DNA of 64,000 nucleotides from Salinispora arenicola (GCF_006716065.1 NZ_VFOL01000001.1:992001-1056000); one strand, 5' to 3'; positions 33,505 through 44,275 are shown, numbered from the stretch's first letter. Translations and numbers: made by a program. Notes: generated from the letters alone by a model not told the origin.

Positions 33505-34899
33505 ATGGATCCCCTCCTCGACGAGCTGCGTGCTGCGCTCGGTACCGACGCGGTGCTGACTGATCCGGACCTGCTCCGGGCTCACCAGCGGGACGAGGCG
33601 GATCTCTGCGCCGCCGGTGCGCCCCTCGTGATCACCCGCCCCCGGGACACGGCGCAGGTGGCGGCGGTGGTGGGCGCCGCGGCCCGGCACGGTGTGCCGG
33701 TCGTGCCGCAGGGAGCACGGACCGGGCTGGCCGGCGCGGCGAACGCGGTCGACGGCGCCGTGGTGATCAGCACCTCGGCCATGACCGACATCCTGGAGAT
33801 CGACCCGGTCAGCCGGATCGCCGTGGTGCAACCCGGAGTGGTCAACGCGACCCTCGCCGCCGCGGTAGCCGAGCACGGGCTGTGGTACCCGCCGGACCCC
33901 GGGTCCTGGGAGTCGTCCACCATCGGCGGGAACGTCGCCACCAACGCCGGCGGCATGTGCTGCGTGAAGTATGGCGTGACCACCGAGTACGTGCTCGGCC
34001 TCGAGGTGGTGCTCGCCTCCGGCGACGTGCTGCGTACCGGACGACGGACCGCGAAGGGGGTGGCCGGATACGACCTGACCCGGCTCTTCGTCGGTTCCGA
34101 GGGCACCCTCGGCGTGCTCACCGAGGTGACCGTCGCGCTGCGGCCCGCCCCCGCGGAGTCGCTGACCATGGTGGCGGTCTTCCCGGCCACCACCGCCGCC
34201 GGGGCCGCCGTGGCCGAGATCGCCACCCGGGGCCTCTCGCCCAGCCTGCTGGAGTTGCTCGACCAGACGCACCTGCGAGCCATCGAGGCGTACCGGCCGA
34301 TGGGCCTGCGCCGAGACGCGGCGGCGCTGCTGCTGGCCGCCGTGGACACCGGCGCACGCGCCGCCGACGACCTGGCCGCGCTCGCCGCGGTCTGCACGGC
34401 GGCCGGCGCCGACGAGGTGTACGCGGCCACCGACGCGGCGGAGGCGGCGGCGCTACTCCAGGCACGGCGGCTGGCGCACCCGGCGATGGAGCGGTTCGCC
34501 GCCGACACGTACCCGGACGGCAACGGCGGTCTGATCATCGATGACGTGGCGGTGCCGCGGGGCTCGCTGGCCGTCATGCTCGACGGGGTGGCGCGCATCG
34601 CCGCCGAATGCGACGTACCGATCGGTGTGGTGGGTCACGCCGGGGACGGCAACCTGCACCCGAACATCGTGATCGACCGGGCGGACCCGGCGAGCCTCGC
34701 TCGGGGACGGCGCGCGTTCGACGAGATCATGCAACTGGGGCTCGACCTGGGTGGCACCTGCACCGGCGAACACGGCGTCGGCCTCCTCAAGCGCGAGTGG
34801 CTGGCCCGGGAGATCGGTCCGGTCGGTCTCCGGGTGCACCAGGCGATCAAGTCGGCGCTGGACCCGACCGGCCTGTTCAACCCGGGCAAGGTGCTCTGA
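33505..34899 (+). CDS. FAD-linked glycolate/D-lactate oxidase subunit (GlcD-like)
   Basis: 464-aa flavoprotein oxidising a 2-hydroxy acid to the 2-oxo acid. The PCMH FAD-binding domain has VPQGARTGLAGAAN, PDPGSWESSTIGGNVATNAGG and GYDLTRLFVGSEGTLGV. The C-terminal cap has GHAGDGNLHPN and GGTCTGEHGVGLLKREWL. TAGCCT at 33493-33498 ends 6 nt before the ATG. No glcE/glcF partners are adjacent. It converges on glpD. Confidence 0.88.
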   Translation: MDPLLDELRAALGTDAVLTDPDLLRAHQRDEADLCAAGAPLVITRPRDTAQVAAVVGAAARHGVPVVPQGARTGLAGAANAVDGAVVISTSAMTDILEIDPVSRIAVVQPGVVNATLAAAVAEHGLWYPPDPGSWESSTIGGNVATNAGGMCCVKYGVTTEYVLGLEVVLASGDVLRTGRRTAKGVAGYDLTRLFVGSEGTLGVLTEVTVALRPAPAESLTMVAVFPATTAAGAAVAEIATRGLSPSLLELLDQTHLRAIEAYRPMGLRRDAAALLLAAVDTGARAADDLAALAAVCTAAGADEVYAATDAAEAAALLQARRLAHPAMERFAADTYPDGNGGLIIDDVAVPRGSLAVMLDGVARIAAECDVPIGVVGHAGDGNLHPNIVIDRADPASLARGRRAFDEIMQLGLDLGGTCTGEHGVGLLKREWLAREIGPVGLRVHQAIKSALDPTGLFNPGKVL

Positions 34900-35031
34900 C
34901 CCCGGCTGGGAGCGCCCGAGGGTTCCCGCCGGTCGGGTCGGGCCGGGCCGGGCCGGTCGCTGCTCCGTGCGGCCGGGCCGTCGATGCTGACCCGTGCCGC
35001 CCGACCGAGGTGCGGCGGTGCGGCCGTGTGG

Positions 35032-36858
35032 CTATCGGGAGGGGGAAGCGCTCTCCACCGGATCACCGTCGCCCCGGTCGGCGGGAAAGCCCCGGACATC
35101 AGGGGCACCGAGTCGGGCCGTGTCGGCCGTCGCGTCATCCGGCATCAGCTGCGAGTTCCGCTCCGCGGCCACCCGCGCCCGGTAGTGCGCCACCTCCCGC
35201 GCCCGGACCTCGGCGTTCCAGCCGAGCACCGCACCCATCAGCTCCGCCGTGTGCTCGGCGGACTCCAGGCCACGGTGGGCGGTCTCGATGGAGATCCGGG
35301 TCCGTCGGGTCAACACGTCCTCCAGGTGCAGCGCCCCCTCGGCACGGGTCGCGTACGTCACCTCCGCGGCCAGGTACTCGGGCGCACCGGCCAGCGGCGA
35401 GCCCAGCAACGGGTCGGCGCCGATCAGCGCCAACAGGTCCAGGGTGAGGCTGCCGTACCGTTCCAGCAGGTGCTCGACCACCCCGACCGGCACCCCGTGC
35501 CGACGGGCCAGGTCCGCCCGGTCCCGCCACATCGCCGAGTACCCGTCGGCGCCGAGCAACGGCAGATCGGCCGTACGCGACGGGCGTACCGCGCCGAGCC
35601 GGCGCGCCGCCCGGTCGACCACGTCCGAGGCCATCACCCGGTACGTCGTGTACTTGCCTCCGGCGACCAACAGCAGCCCGAGCATCGGCTCGATCACCGC
35701 GTGTTCCCGGGACAGTTTGGAGGTGGAGTCCGCCTCGCCAGCCAGCAGCGGTCGCAGGCCCGCGTACACCCCCTCGATATCGGCGGTGGTCAGCGGCCGG
35801 TCCAGCACCGTGTTCACCTGTGCCAGCAGGTAGTCGATGTCGCGGGCGGAGGCGGCCGGGTGGGACCGGTCGAGCCGCCAGTCGGTGTCGGTCGTCCCGA
35901 TGATCCAGTGCCCGCCCCAGGGGATGACGAAGAGCACGCTCGTGGCGGTTCGCAGCAGCAGCCCGGTCTCGCCGGTGATCGCCGATCGGGGTACCACCAG
36001 GTGCACCCCCTTGGAGGCCCGGACCCGGATTCGGGGGCGCAGCCCAACGTCGTCGAGCATCCGGGACATGTCGTCGCTCCACACGCCGGTTGCCGCGATG
36101 ACGGTACGGGCACGTACCTCGAACTCGGCGTCCGGGGAATCGGCCGGCGCCTCCAGGTCCCGGACCCGGACCCCGGTCACCTCCCGGGCCTGCCTGATCA
36201 GGCCGACGGCGCGGGCACTGCTGACCACGGTCGCACCGAGGCTGGCCGCCGTCCTGGCGAGGGTGACCACCAGACGCGCGTCGTCGACCTGACCGTCGAA
36301 GTAGCGGATCGCGCCGGCCAGCCCTTCCGCCTTCAGGCTCGGGAAGGTCCGGCGAGCGCCCTCCCGGGTCAGGTGTCGGTGCAGCGGCATCCCCCGGCCG
36401 CCGCCGAAGACACCGGCGAACACGTCGTACGCCGCCACGCCCGCGCCGTAGTAGGAGCGGCGTAGCATCCGGGCCGGAAGGTCTCGGAGCCCTCCGCCGA
36501 GCAGCGGAACCAGGAACGGCACCGGCCGGACCAGGTGCGGCGCGAGCCGGGTGGCGAGCAGGCCCCGCTCGGTGAGCGCCTCGTGGACCAGGTGGAACTC
36601 GAGCTGTTCGAGGTAGCGCAGGCCGCCGTGGATCAGCTTGCTGGACCGACTGGACGTGCCCGCCGCATAGTCGCGCGCCTCGACCAGAGCGACCTTCAGG
36701 CCACGCGAGGCGGCGTCCAGGGCGGCGCCGGCGCCGGTGACCCCACCGCCGATGATCAGGACGTCGAAGTGTTCGGTGGCCAGGCGGCGCAGGTCGGCGG
36801 CCCGCCGTAGCGGAGAGAGCTGGCTGGCGTTCGCTCGGGACACATGTGGGTCACGCAC
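35032..36858 (-). CDS. glpD: Glycerol-3-phosphate dehydrogenase (FAD-dependent)
   Basis: 608-aa membrane-associated flavoenzyme that oxidises sn-glycerol-3-phosphate to dihydroxyacetone phosphate, feeding electrons to quinone. N-terminal FAD fold IIGGGVTGAGAALDAASRG, then the GlpD signatures SRSSKLIHGGLRYLEQ and GGKYTTYRVMA. C-terminal helical domain complete. TACCGT ends 6 nt before the GTG at 36858. No glpK or glpF is adjacent. Confidence 0.93.
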   Translation of the reverse strand: MRDPHVSRANASQLSPLRRAADLRRLATEHFDVLIIGGGVTGAGAALDAASRGLKVALVEARDYAAGTSSRSSKLIHGGLRYLEQLEFHLVHEALTERGLLATRLAPHLVRPVPFLVPLLGGGLRDLPARMLRRSYYGAGVAAYDVFAGVFGGGRGMPLHRHLTREGARRTFPSLKAEGLAGAIRYFDGQVDDARLVVTLARTAASLGATVVSSARAVGLIRQAREVTGVRVRDLEAPADSPDAEFEVRARTVIAATGVWSDDMSRMLDDVGLRPRIRVRASKGVHLVVPRSAITGETGLLLRTATSVLFVIPWGGHWIIGTTDTDWRLDRSHPAASARDIDYLLAQVNTVLDRPLTTADIEGVYAGLRPLLAGEADSTSKLSREHAVIEPMLGLLLVAGGKYTTYRVMASDVVDRAARRLGAVRPSRTADLPLLGADGYSAMWRDRADLARRHGVPVGVVEHLLERYGSLTLDLLALIGADPLLGSPLAGAPEYLAAEVTYATRAEGALHLEDVLTRRTRISIETAHRGLESAEHTAELMGAVLGWNAEVRAREVAHYRARVAAERNSQLMPDDATADTARLGAPDVRGFPADRGDGDPVESASPSR

Positions 36859-36925
36859 GCCTCCACGGTAGCCGTCCCCTCCCCCGCCAGGACATCAGCG
36901 AATTCCGGAGCCCGCGTTCCAGCGT

Positions 36926-37112
36926 CGATGACGGCGGATCCGACCGCAGGTGCGGGACGAACCTGACGACAGGGTGCGGGGCGAATCCGACCATGGTGCG
37001 GGCTGATTCCCTCAACAGTGGCGCTAGCACGTTCACGAGGGTGCGGTGGCGGATCCCACACACAACAAATGCGGCAGCAAATCTCACGACGGGTGCGGTA
37101 GCTGATCCGACG
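36926..37112. repeat. Degenerate ~23-bp tandem array
   Basis: GTGCGG-like heads recur at 36950, 36974, 36996, 37019 (weak), 37041, 37069 (ATGCGG) and 37093, each followed about 10 nt later by a GATCCGAC-like tail. An incomplete unit precedes them near 36928. Spacing is 22-28 bp. The array fills the divergent gap between glpD and the membrane subtilisin. It has no CRISPR-like conserved repeat with unique spacers; it reads as an old tandem expansion or a multi-site operator. Confidence 0.6.
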
Positions 37113-37123
37113 CGACGTACTGT

Positions 37124-39547
37124 GTGCCGGTGCGGCCCGGACACCCCCAAGACCCAGCCGTCCCCAGCCCGACCGGTCCGGAACGGAGCAGCCCCGGCCC
37201 GGTGATCCTCGCCGTCCTCATCGGCCTGTGGATCACCGGGCTCACCGTGGTCACCCAGTTCGGGGGCTGGCTGATCGACCAGTTCCTGCTCCTGACCGGC
37301 CTGGATCGGCTGGTCTGGCTCTGGCCGGTGGCCACCGTCGGGTTGGTGGCCCTGGCCGGCACACCGACCCTGCTGCTCGCCCTGCTGCCCCGCTCGCGCA
37401 CGGTCCGCACCGTCGGCCAGATCTGGTTGGCCGCCACGTTGGCATTCGGCGCCCTGAGCCTGCCGCGGGCGCTGCCGCCGGTGCAGCACGAGGCGTACCT
37501 CGCGACGCTCGCCGGCGTGGCCGGGCTCGCCATGCTCCTCGCGCACCGGCTGGTCGGCCGCCGAGTCGTGCCGTCCGACCCGGGCGACGGGTCGAACCGG
37601 TCCCGCGCGGCCCGCCCCACCCCGGTGACGTTGCTCGGGCTCGCGGGCGGACTGGCCCTGCTGCTGCCGTGGGTCTGGGTCGGCGCCCTCGGCGGACTGT
37701 TGGAGACACTGCTCGCCGCGCTCGCCGCGACGGCTGTCGGTGGGCTGGCTGCCGCGCTGCTGCCGGCCGCCTTCTGGTCCCGCTTCGCGTCCGGCACCCC
37801 ACCCCGACCGGGCCGGTTGGTGCTGGTGGGCGGTCTGGTTGCCGGCGTCGCGCTGCTGCTACTGGGGGCGGGGGTCGGGCAGTCCGGCGCCCAGTTGCCG
37901 CTGCTGCTGACGCTGCCGCCGGCCGGGTTCGCGCTGGCCGCCCTGGCGGCCGCCGCCCGGCGGACGGCGACCGGTGGTGCGGCCGCAGCCGCCTGGCTGG
38001 TCGGCCTGAGCGTGTTCGGCCCGCTCGCCTGGACCGATCCCGAGGAAGTCGGCCTGGTGCTGGCCGGCACCCGGGAGACGTCCTTCTGGGTGGCGGTCGC
38101 CGCCGGCGCCGGGTTCGCCGTCGCGGCCGTACTCGCTGTCGCGTACGGGGTGACACTCGCCCGACCGCAAGGTGCCCGGCCCGGGCGGGCGGTGGCCGGG
38201 GTGGCGGCGGCCACCCTGCTGGTGACGACCGGGGTGGTGGCCGTCGGGCTGGGACAACCCGGGCTGCACGGCGAACGGCTCTTCGTGGTGCTGCGGGAGC
38301 AGGCCGACCTGAGCGGCGTACCCGCCACTACCGGGCGGGCCGGCCGCGACGACCGAGCCACCGAGGTCTACCAACGGCTGGTGGAGACGGCCGAGCGGAC
38401 GCAGGCCGACCTGCGCCGGGAACTGCGCCGGTTCCGGCTCGACCACACGCCCTACTACCTGGTCAACGCGATCGAGGTCGACGGCGGACCGCTGGTGCGG
38501 ACGTGGCTGGCTGACCGCCCCGAGGTGGACCGGGTGCTGGTCAGTCAGCGGGTCCGCCCGCTGCCCGTACCGGCCCCCGTCACCCAGGGGGACGCCCCGG
38601 CACCGCGCGGCGCGGATTGGAACGTTCGGTTGATCGGCGCCGACCGAGTCTGGTCGGAGTTGGGGGTCACCGGCGCGGGGGTGACCGTGGGCAGTTCCGA
38701 CTCGGGTGTAGACGGCGGGCACCCGGCGCTGGCTGCCGGCTTCCGCGGCGGTGACGACTCGTGGTTCGACCCCTGGAACGCCACCTCGACCCCGAGTGAC
38801 CGCGGTGGGCACGGCACCCACACGCTCGGCAGCGCCGTCGGCCGTGACGGTGTCGGGGTGGCCCCCGGGGCAGCGTGGACCGGCTGCGTCAACCTGGACC
38901 GCAACCTCGGCAACCCCGCGCTCTATCTGGACTGCCTCCAGTTCATGCTGGCACCCTTCCCGCCGGGCGGGGACCCGCTCACCGACGGGCGCCCACAACG
39001 CGCGCCGGACATCCTCACCAATTCGTGGGGCTGCCCGGAGCTCGAGGGCTGCGACCCCGGGGCGCTTCGCCCGGCCACCGCAGCGCTGGCCGCAGCCGGC
39101 ATCCTGGTCGTGTTCGCCGCCGGCAACACCGGGCCGCGCTGCCGCTCGATCGAGGATTCACCGGCCTTCCACCCGGACGTCCTCACCGTCGGCGCGGTGG
39201 ACCGACAGCGACGGGTTACCGACTTCTCCTCGCGCGGCCCGGCGCCGGGCGGGGGCGCCAAGCCCGACCTGGTGGCTCCCGGTGCAGACGTGCTCAGCGC
39301 GATGCCGGGGGGCGGGTACGGCGTACTCAGTGGCACGTCGATGGCGACTCCGCAGGTGGCGGGTGTGGCCGCGCTGATGTGGTCGGCCAATCCGGCGTTG
39401 ATCGGGGACCTGCCCCAGACGCGCCGGATCCTGACCGCGACCGCCAGCCCGGTCCCGGTCAGCGGCGAGTCGTGCGGGGACGAGGCGCACGTCGTGGGAG
39501 CCGGCCTGGTTGACGCGTACGCCGCCGTCCGTGCCGCTCAGGGCTGA
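37124..39547 (+). CDS. Polytopic membrane protein fused to an S8 subtilisin protease
   Basis: 807-aa protein. The first ~400 residues form roughly ten hydrophobic spans rich in Ala/Leu/Gly. A charged linker that looks like an I9-type or extracytoplasmic stalk follows. The C-terminal S8 domain has the full triad: Asp526 (SSDSGVDGGHP), His563 (GGHGTHT) and Ser739 (GTSMATPQVAG), with oxyanion Asn in FAAGNTG. The protease should face outside. Fusion of such a membrane block to subtilisin is unusual compared with secreted or mycosin-type proteases. The GTG at 37124 has no ribosome site; GTG at 37130 or 37202 is possible. Confidence 0.85.
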   Translation: MPVRPGHPQDPAVPSPTGPERSSPGPVILAVLIGLWITGLTVVTQFGGWLIDQFLLLTGLDRLVWLWPVATVGLVALAGTPTLLLALLPRSRTVRTVGQIWLAATLAFGALSLPRALPPVQHEAYLATLAGVAGLAMLLAHRLVGRRVVPSDPGDGSNRSRAARPTPVTLLGLAGGLALLLPWVWVGALGGLLETLLAALAATAVGGLAAALLPAAFWSRFASGTPPRPGRLVLVGGLVAGVALLLLGAGVGQSGAQLPLLLTLPPAGFALAALAAAARRTATGGAAAAAWLVGLSVFGPLAWTDPEEVGLVLAGTRETSFWVAVAAGAGFAVAAVLAVAYGVTLARPQGARPGRAVAGVAAATLLVTTGVVAVGLGQPGLHGERLFVVLREQADLSGVPATTGRAGRDDRATEVYQRLVETAERTQADLRRELRRFRLDHTPYYLVNAIEVDGGPLVRTWLADRPEVDRVLVSQRVRPLPVPAPVTQGDAPAPRGADWNVRLIGADRVWSELGVTGAGVTVGSSDSGVDGGHPALAAGFRGGDDSWFDPWNATSTPSDRGGHGTHTLGSAVGRDGVGVAPGAAWTGCVNLDRNLGNPALYLDCLQFMLAPFPPGGDPLTDGRPQRAPDILTNSWGCPELEGCDPGALRPATAALAAAGILVVFAAGNTGPRCRSIEDSPAFHPDVLTVGAVDRQRRVTDFSSRGPAPGGGAKPDLVAPGADVLSAMPGGGYGVLSGTSMATPQVAGVAALMWSANPALIGDLPQTRRILTATASPVPVSGESCGDEAHVVGAGLVDAYAAVRAAQG

Positions 39548-39589
39548 CGGGGCACCCGCCCCGACGCCTCGCCGAGGTTCTGGTCGACG

Positions 39590-39609
39590 CCAAAGGAAAC
39601 CTTCTTAAC
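39590..39609 (+). promoter_or_regulatory. Possible operator before the tandem acetyltransferase
   Basis: AAAGGAAACCTTCTTAAC is an A/T-rich island in high-GC surroundings, with partly symmetric AAGG / CCTT halves. It resembles the AGGAAAxTTTCTTAAC motifs seen before ROK-regulated genes in actinomycetes. TAGGGT at 39628-39633 would be the -10 element. Confidence 0.3.
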
Positions 39610-39641
39610 AAAAATGCTCCGGTGGCCTAGGGTCTGCGTCC

Positions 39642-40571
39642 ATGAACCTGACGATCACCGAGCTGGCACCGGACCGACTGCCGGCCGTGGTCGAGCTGTG
39701 CGGCCGGGCCCTGGACCTGCCGGACGACTCCGCCGAGGCGGCACCCATCGTGGACACGCTCTGGCCCCGTGCTGCCGCGAACCGGCCGGTCGTCCCGGTG
39801 GGTGCGTACCGGGACGACCAGCTCGTCGGCGTACTCCTCGGCTCGGTCACCGCACTGGGCGGCCCACACGGGCACGTGGACCTGATCGCGGTGGACCCGG
39901 CGCACCGGCGGCGCGGCGTGGCACGGGCGCTGCTGGCGCGCGCCGAGCAACGGCTCGCCGGGCTCGGGGCGACAGAGGTACTGCTGGCGGGTAACCCGCC
40001 GTTCTACGCCTGGCCCGGCATCGACGTGCGCTACACGCCGGCGATCTGCGCGGCGGAGGCGCTCGGTTACGCCCGGGACAGCACGGCCTGGAACATGACC
40101 GCCGACCTGTCCGACGACGGGAGCCCGGCGTTGCGTACGACGGCACCGGCGGAGGAGCAGTTGGCTGGTCAGGGCGTGACGGTGCGGCGGGCGGAGTTGG
40201 CGGACCTGCCGGCACTGACGACGTTCGCGTCCGGGGCGTTCGGTGGCACGTGGGCGGCGGAACTGGCCGGGTCGGTCGGCCGTGACCGGGCCGGCTGTCA
40301 CCTCGCCGAGCGCGACGGCGACCTACTCGGCTTCGCCGCCTGGGGTTCGTCCCGGCCGAGCTGGTTCGGCCCGATGGGCACCGCACCGGCTGCTGAGGGG
40401 TCCGGGATCGGCGGGGTGCTGCTGCGCCGTTGCCTCGCCGACCAACGGGCTGCGGGGATCACGCTGGCGCAGATCGGCTGGGTGGGGCCGGTCCGATTCT
40501 ACTCGGGCAGCGCAGGCGCCCGGATCGAACGGGTCTTCTTCGGGTACCGACGAACCCTCAGGGATCGATAA
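39642..40571 (+). CDS. Tandem GNAT acetyltransferase
   Basis: 309-aa protein with two GNAT-like halves. The first carries a clear acetyl-CoA motif (LIAVDPAHRRRGVARALLARAE). The second is weaker (GSGIGGVLLRRCLADQRAAG). The half with PPFYAWPGIDVRYTP suggests a sugar-amine or peptidoglycan-related substrate, but that is speculative. TAGGGT ends 8 nt before the ATG, consistent with leaderless expression. Confidence 0.83.
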   Translation: MNLTITELAPDRLPAVVELCGRALDLPDDSAEAAPIVDTLWPRAAANRPVVPVGAYRDDQLVGVLLGSVTALGGPHGHVDLIAVDPAHRRRGVARALLARAEQRLAGLGATEVLLAGNPPFYAWPGIDVRYTPAICAAEALGYARDSTAWNMTADLSDDGSPALRTTAPAEEQLAGQGVTVRRAELADLPALTTFASGAFGGTWAAELAGSVGRDRAGCHLAERDGDLLGFAAWGSSRPSWFGPMGTAPAAEGSGIGGVLLRRCLADQRAAGITLAQIGWVGPVRFYSGSAGARIERVFFGYRRTLRDR

Positions 40572-40658
40572 GGTACGAATAGGATAGATCACCTGATAGC
40601 GTCATTCACCCGCATTAGTCATCCACGCCCCCTACCGTTCTCGGTGGAGGAGGCCCAT

Positions 40659-40859
40659 ATGACGACGGACGACGAACAGCCCGGGCCGTTGCCCTTCGAC
40701 CGCCTCGACTTCGGCGACGCCGAGCAACGGGCGGAGATGGACGGCATTGACGATCCGCCAGCGGACGAACCGGTGACGTTGGTGGACGAGCCAGTCCGGG
40801 TACGCCAGCCGTACGACCAGACGCAGAAACGACGCAACCAACGGCCACTGCCGACGTAG
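40659..40859 (+). CDS. Small acidic protein of unknown function, 66 aa
   Basis: Asp/Glu/Pro-rich, no Cys, no membrane segment, with a basic C-terminal tail (TQKRRNQRPLPT). The ATG at 40659 is preceded by a strong GGAGGAGG site, which argues that it is translated. An A/T-rich stretch with TAGGATAG-like sequence at about 40578 could be its promoter. No family recognised. It ends at a shared terminator with groEL. Confidence 0.6.
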   Translation: MTTDDEQPGPLPFDRLDFGDAEQRAEMDGIDDPPADEPVTLVDEPVRVRQPYDQTQKRRNQRPLPT

Positions 40860-40867
40860 GAGATACG

Positions 40868-40901
40868 CGGAGGGGCGGACCGGAATCGGCCCGCCCCTCC
40901 G
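40868..40901. terminator. Bidirectional terminator between small acidic gene and groEL
   Basis: Perfect 11-bp arms CGGAGGGGCGG (40868-40878) and CCGCCCCTCCG (40891-40901) with a 12-nt loop, 8 nt past one stop codon and 18 nt past the other. Confidence 0.8.
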
Positions 40902-40919
40902 GTGTGCTGGGAGTTGGAC

Positions 40920-42608
<1,689 letters not shown>

Positions 42609-42742
42609 TTACGCACCTTGGGACGTCGCCACCTGGCGACGGCGACGTCCGTCGGCCGGGCCGGATAGCCCGCGACGACCGGCCATGTGCCACACCCGCG
42701 CCTCGCGACGCCGCTGCGGCCGTGACCCTCCCGCCCCGACCA

Positions 42743-42769
42743 TTGGCACTCACGGTATGCGAGTGCCAA
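42743..42769 (-). promoter_or_regulatory. CIRCE element 1 (HrcA operator)
   Basis: TTGGCACTC, 9-nt spacer, GAGTGCCAA: a perfect 9-bp inverted repeat matching the CIRCE pattern with G/C in place of A/T at one position in each arm. Confidence 0.93.
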
Positions 42770-42777
42770 TGACTTGT

Positions 42778-42804
42778 TTAGCACTCTCCCTTGCCGAGTG
42801 CAAG
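42778..42804 (-). promoter_or_regulatory. CIRCE element 2 (HrcA operator)
   Basis: TTAGCACTC, 9-nt spacer, GAGTGCAAG: left arm is the exact CIRCE consensus and the right arm differs at two positions. It begins 8 nt after the first element, so HrcA dimers could bind side by side. Confidence 0.85.
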
Positions 42805-42883
42805 CACGATCGACCGGGTCAGCCCGAGTACCACCGCCCGCCGAGCGGCGTTCACGCCCCCCACGCCGACTCTCGGGCAGCCA

Positions 42884-42929
42884 CGACAATGAACCCCACC
42901 TGCGCTACGGCAGACAGGGCTCATTGTCG
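42884..42929. other. Inverted repeat in the gene-free region between cspA and groEL
   Basis: CGACAATGA at 42884-42892 pairs with TCATTGTCG at 42921-42929, extendable to about 13 bp with one mismatch. The surrounding 42805-43312 shows no supported gene on either strand. The repeat may be the cspA terminator region or an operator. Confidence 0.45.
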
Positions 42930-43269
42930 GCAGAAAGACATCCGCACGCAGAGGACAAGTCGGCCCGACAGACCGCGGAGCGACCCCGTACGGGAACCAG
43001 CGCCACGACGGGGGCATCCCGGCACGAGGAGGTGTCAAGGCAGGAGAAGGTGCCAACCGCGACGGAGGCCAATATCACTCCGACGCATCAGCGGGAGCCG
43101 AAGCTCACCCGCTGGCCGAACACCAACCCGGGCGGCCGGCCGCCCGGCAGCCAGAGGTGGCCCGGCCACCTGCAGCCGCCTGGGCGCAGCGACGCCAGCC
43201 CTCGGCGCACCCGACGGCGATCAGATCTTGGGGCTACCGTTGGTTGGCGCCCCGAGGCGGTGCCGGGTC

Positions 43270-43327
43270 GCTCAGGCGACGACCCGCACCCGCTCAGTCG
43301 ACCCGAACCCGCTCAGGCGACGACCCG
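43270..43327. repeat. Partial repeats of the cold-shock gene 3' end
   Basis: GCTCAGGCGACGACCCG is present at 43270-43286 and 43311-43327, with a diverged copy near 43291. The right copy covers the stop codon and last codons of the cold-shock gene, so the sequence has been duplicated downstream of it. Confidence 0.6.
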
Positions 43328-43516
43328 TACTCGTTCCGCCTGCGGACCCTTCTGCCCCTGGGCAATCTCGAACTCCACCCGCTGGCCGTCATCCAGCGCC
43401 TTGTAGCCGTCCATCTCGATGGCGGAGAAATGGACGAAGACATCCTGCCCCCCGTCAACGGCGATGAAGCCATAGCCTTTCTCGGCGTTGAACCACTTCA
43501 CGGTGCCCTGTGCCAC
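43313..43516 (-). CDS. cspA: Cold-shock-domain protein
   Basis: 67-aa single cold-shock domain that binds single-stranded RNA/DNA. RNP1 is KGYGFI and RNP2 is VFVHF; the start [13 protein letters not shown] is classical. GTG at 43516 with GAGGAAG upstream. Monocistronic in appearance with a long upstream gap that probably holds a 5' untranslated region. Specific paralogue number cannot be assigned. Confidence 0.95.
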   Translation of the reverse strand: MAQGTVKWFNAEKGYGFIAVDGGQDVFVHFSAIEMDGYKALDDGQRVEFEIAQGQKGPQAERVRVVA

Positions 43517-43729
43517 GGTGCACTTCCTCACTCTCCGCGCTTCCACTCACCCACCCAGCCGGACCGGCACGCCGACCGACCGGCGGCACCGGTTCGGCGG
43601 TCGACGACGGCCGCTGAATCGGTGACCGAAATCGCACGCTACACGAGGAGTGACGACGGCGCACGACCACAAATCGGACATTCCCTGAGTCACACATATC
43701 GCTATCTGTCGCTGTGATAAGTAACCGAC

Positions 43730-44275
43730 ATGACGAGCACTCCGGGCAGGCCCGGCCCGGGGCCGGTGGCGGTCCGGCGGGCGCGGGTCCGGCGGGTCCG
43801 GCCAACCGACGCCGCACGAGCGCGGGCACTACGGCTGGAGATGCTCGCCGACTCACCGCTGGCCTTCCTGGAGACGATCGCCGACGCGGCTGCCCGACCC
43901 CACGCCGACTACACGGCACGAGTCGCGTACACCTCGGCGGGTGTCGCCACCGCACAGTTCGTCGCGGACCCGGGCGGCCGGCTGGTAGGGCAGGCCGGCG
44001 GCACGGTGACCCCCGAAGAACCGGGACTCACCGTCGTCTACGCCGTCTACGTGACCCCACCCTGGCGGGGTAGCGGCCTACTCGCCGACCTGATCGACGC
44101 GGTGGCCGGCTGGTCCCGTGCCTGCGGTCGTCCGGAGCTGATGCTGGAGGTTGTGGTCGGCAACGAGCGAGCCTACCGGGCGTACCGCCGGTTGGGCTTC
44201 GTCGACACCGGCGTTCGCCTACCGCACCCCACGATCCCCACCCTCACCGAGTTGCAGATGCGCCGCCCGGCCTGA
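43730..44275 (+). CDS. GNAT-family N-acetyltransferase
   Basis: 181-aa acetyltransferase: RRVRPTDAARARALRLEML start, LTVVYAVYVTPPWRGSGLLADLI acetyl-CoA motif, ELMLEVVVGNERAYRAYRRLGF at the end. Substrate unknown. GATAAG at 43716-43721 ends 8 nt before the ATG, and no ribosome site is seen, consistent with a leaderless mRNA. Divergent from the cold-shock gene. Confidence 0.88.
   Translation: MTSTPGRPGPGPVAVRRARVRRVRPTDAARARALRLEMLADSPLAFLETIADAAARPHADYTARVAYTSAGVATAQFVADPGGRLVGQAGGTVTPEEPGLTVVYAVYVTPPWRGSGLLADLIDAVAGWSRACGRPELMLEVVVGNERAYRAYRRLGFVDTGVRLPHPTIPTLTELQMRRPA

Noticed and set aside
32113..34272. Longer FUSC reading frame starting near 34272
   Set aside because: The added N-terminus is antisense to glcD and Gly/His/Arg-rich; the family sequence begins near 33390.
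34984..36465. Plus-strand open frame of 493 codons
   Set aside because: Antisense to glpD, whose full set of family motifs makes the minus strand the coding strand.
36926..37112. CRISPR array
   Set aside because: Units are too short and too degenerate, without conserved repeats separated by unique spacers, and no cas genes are present.
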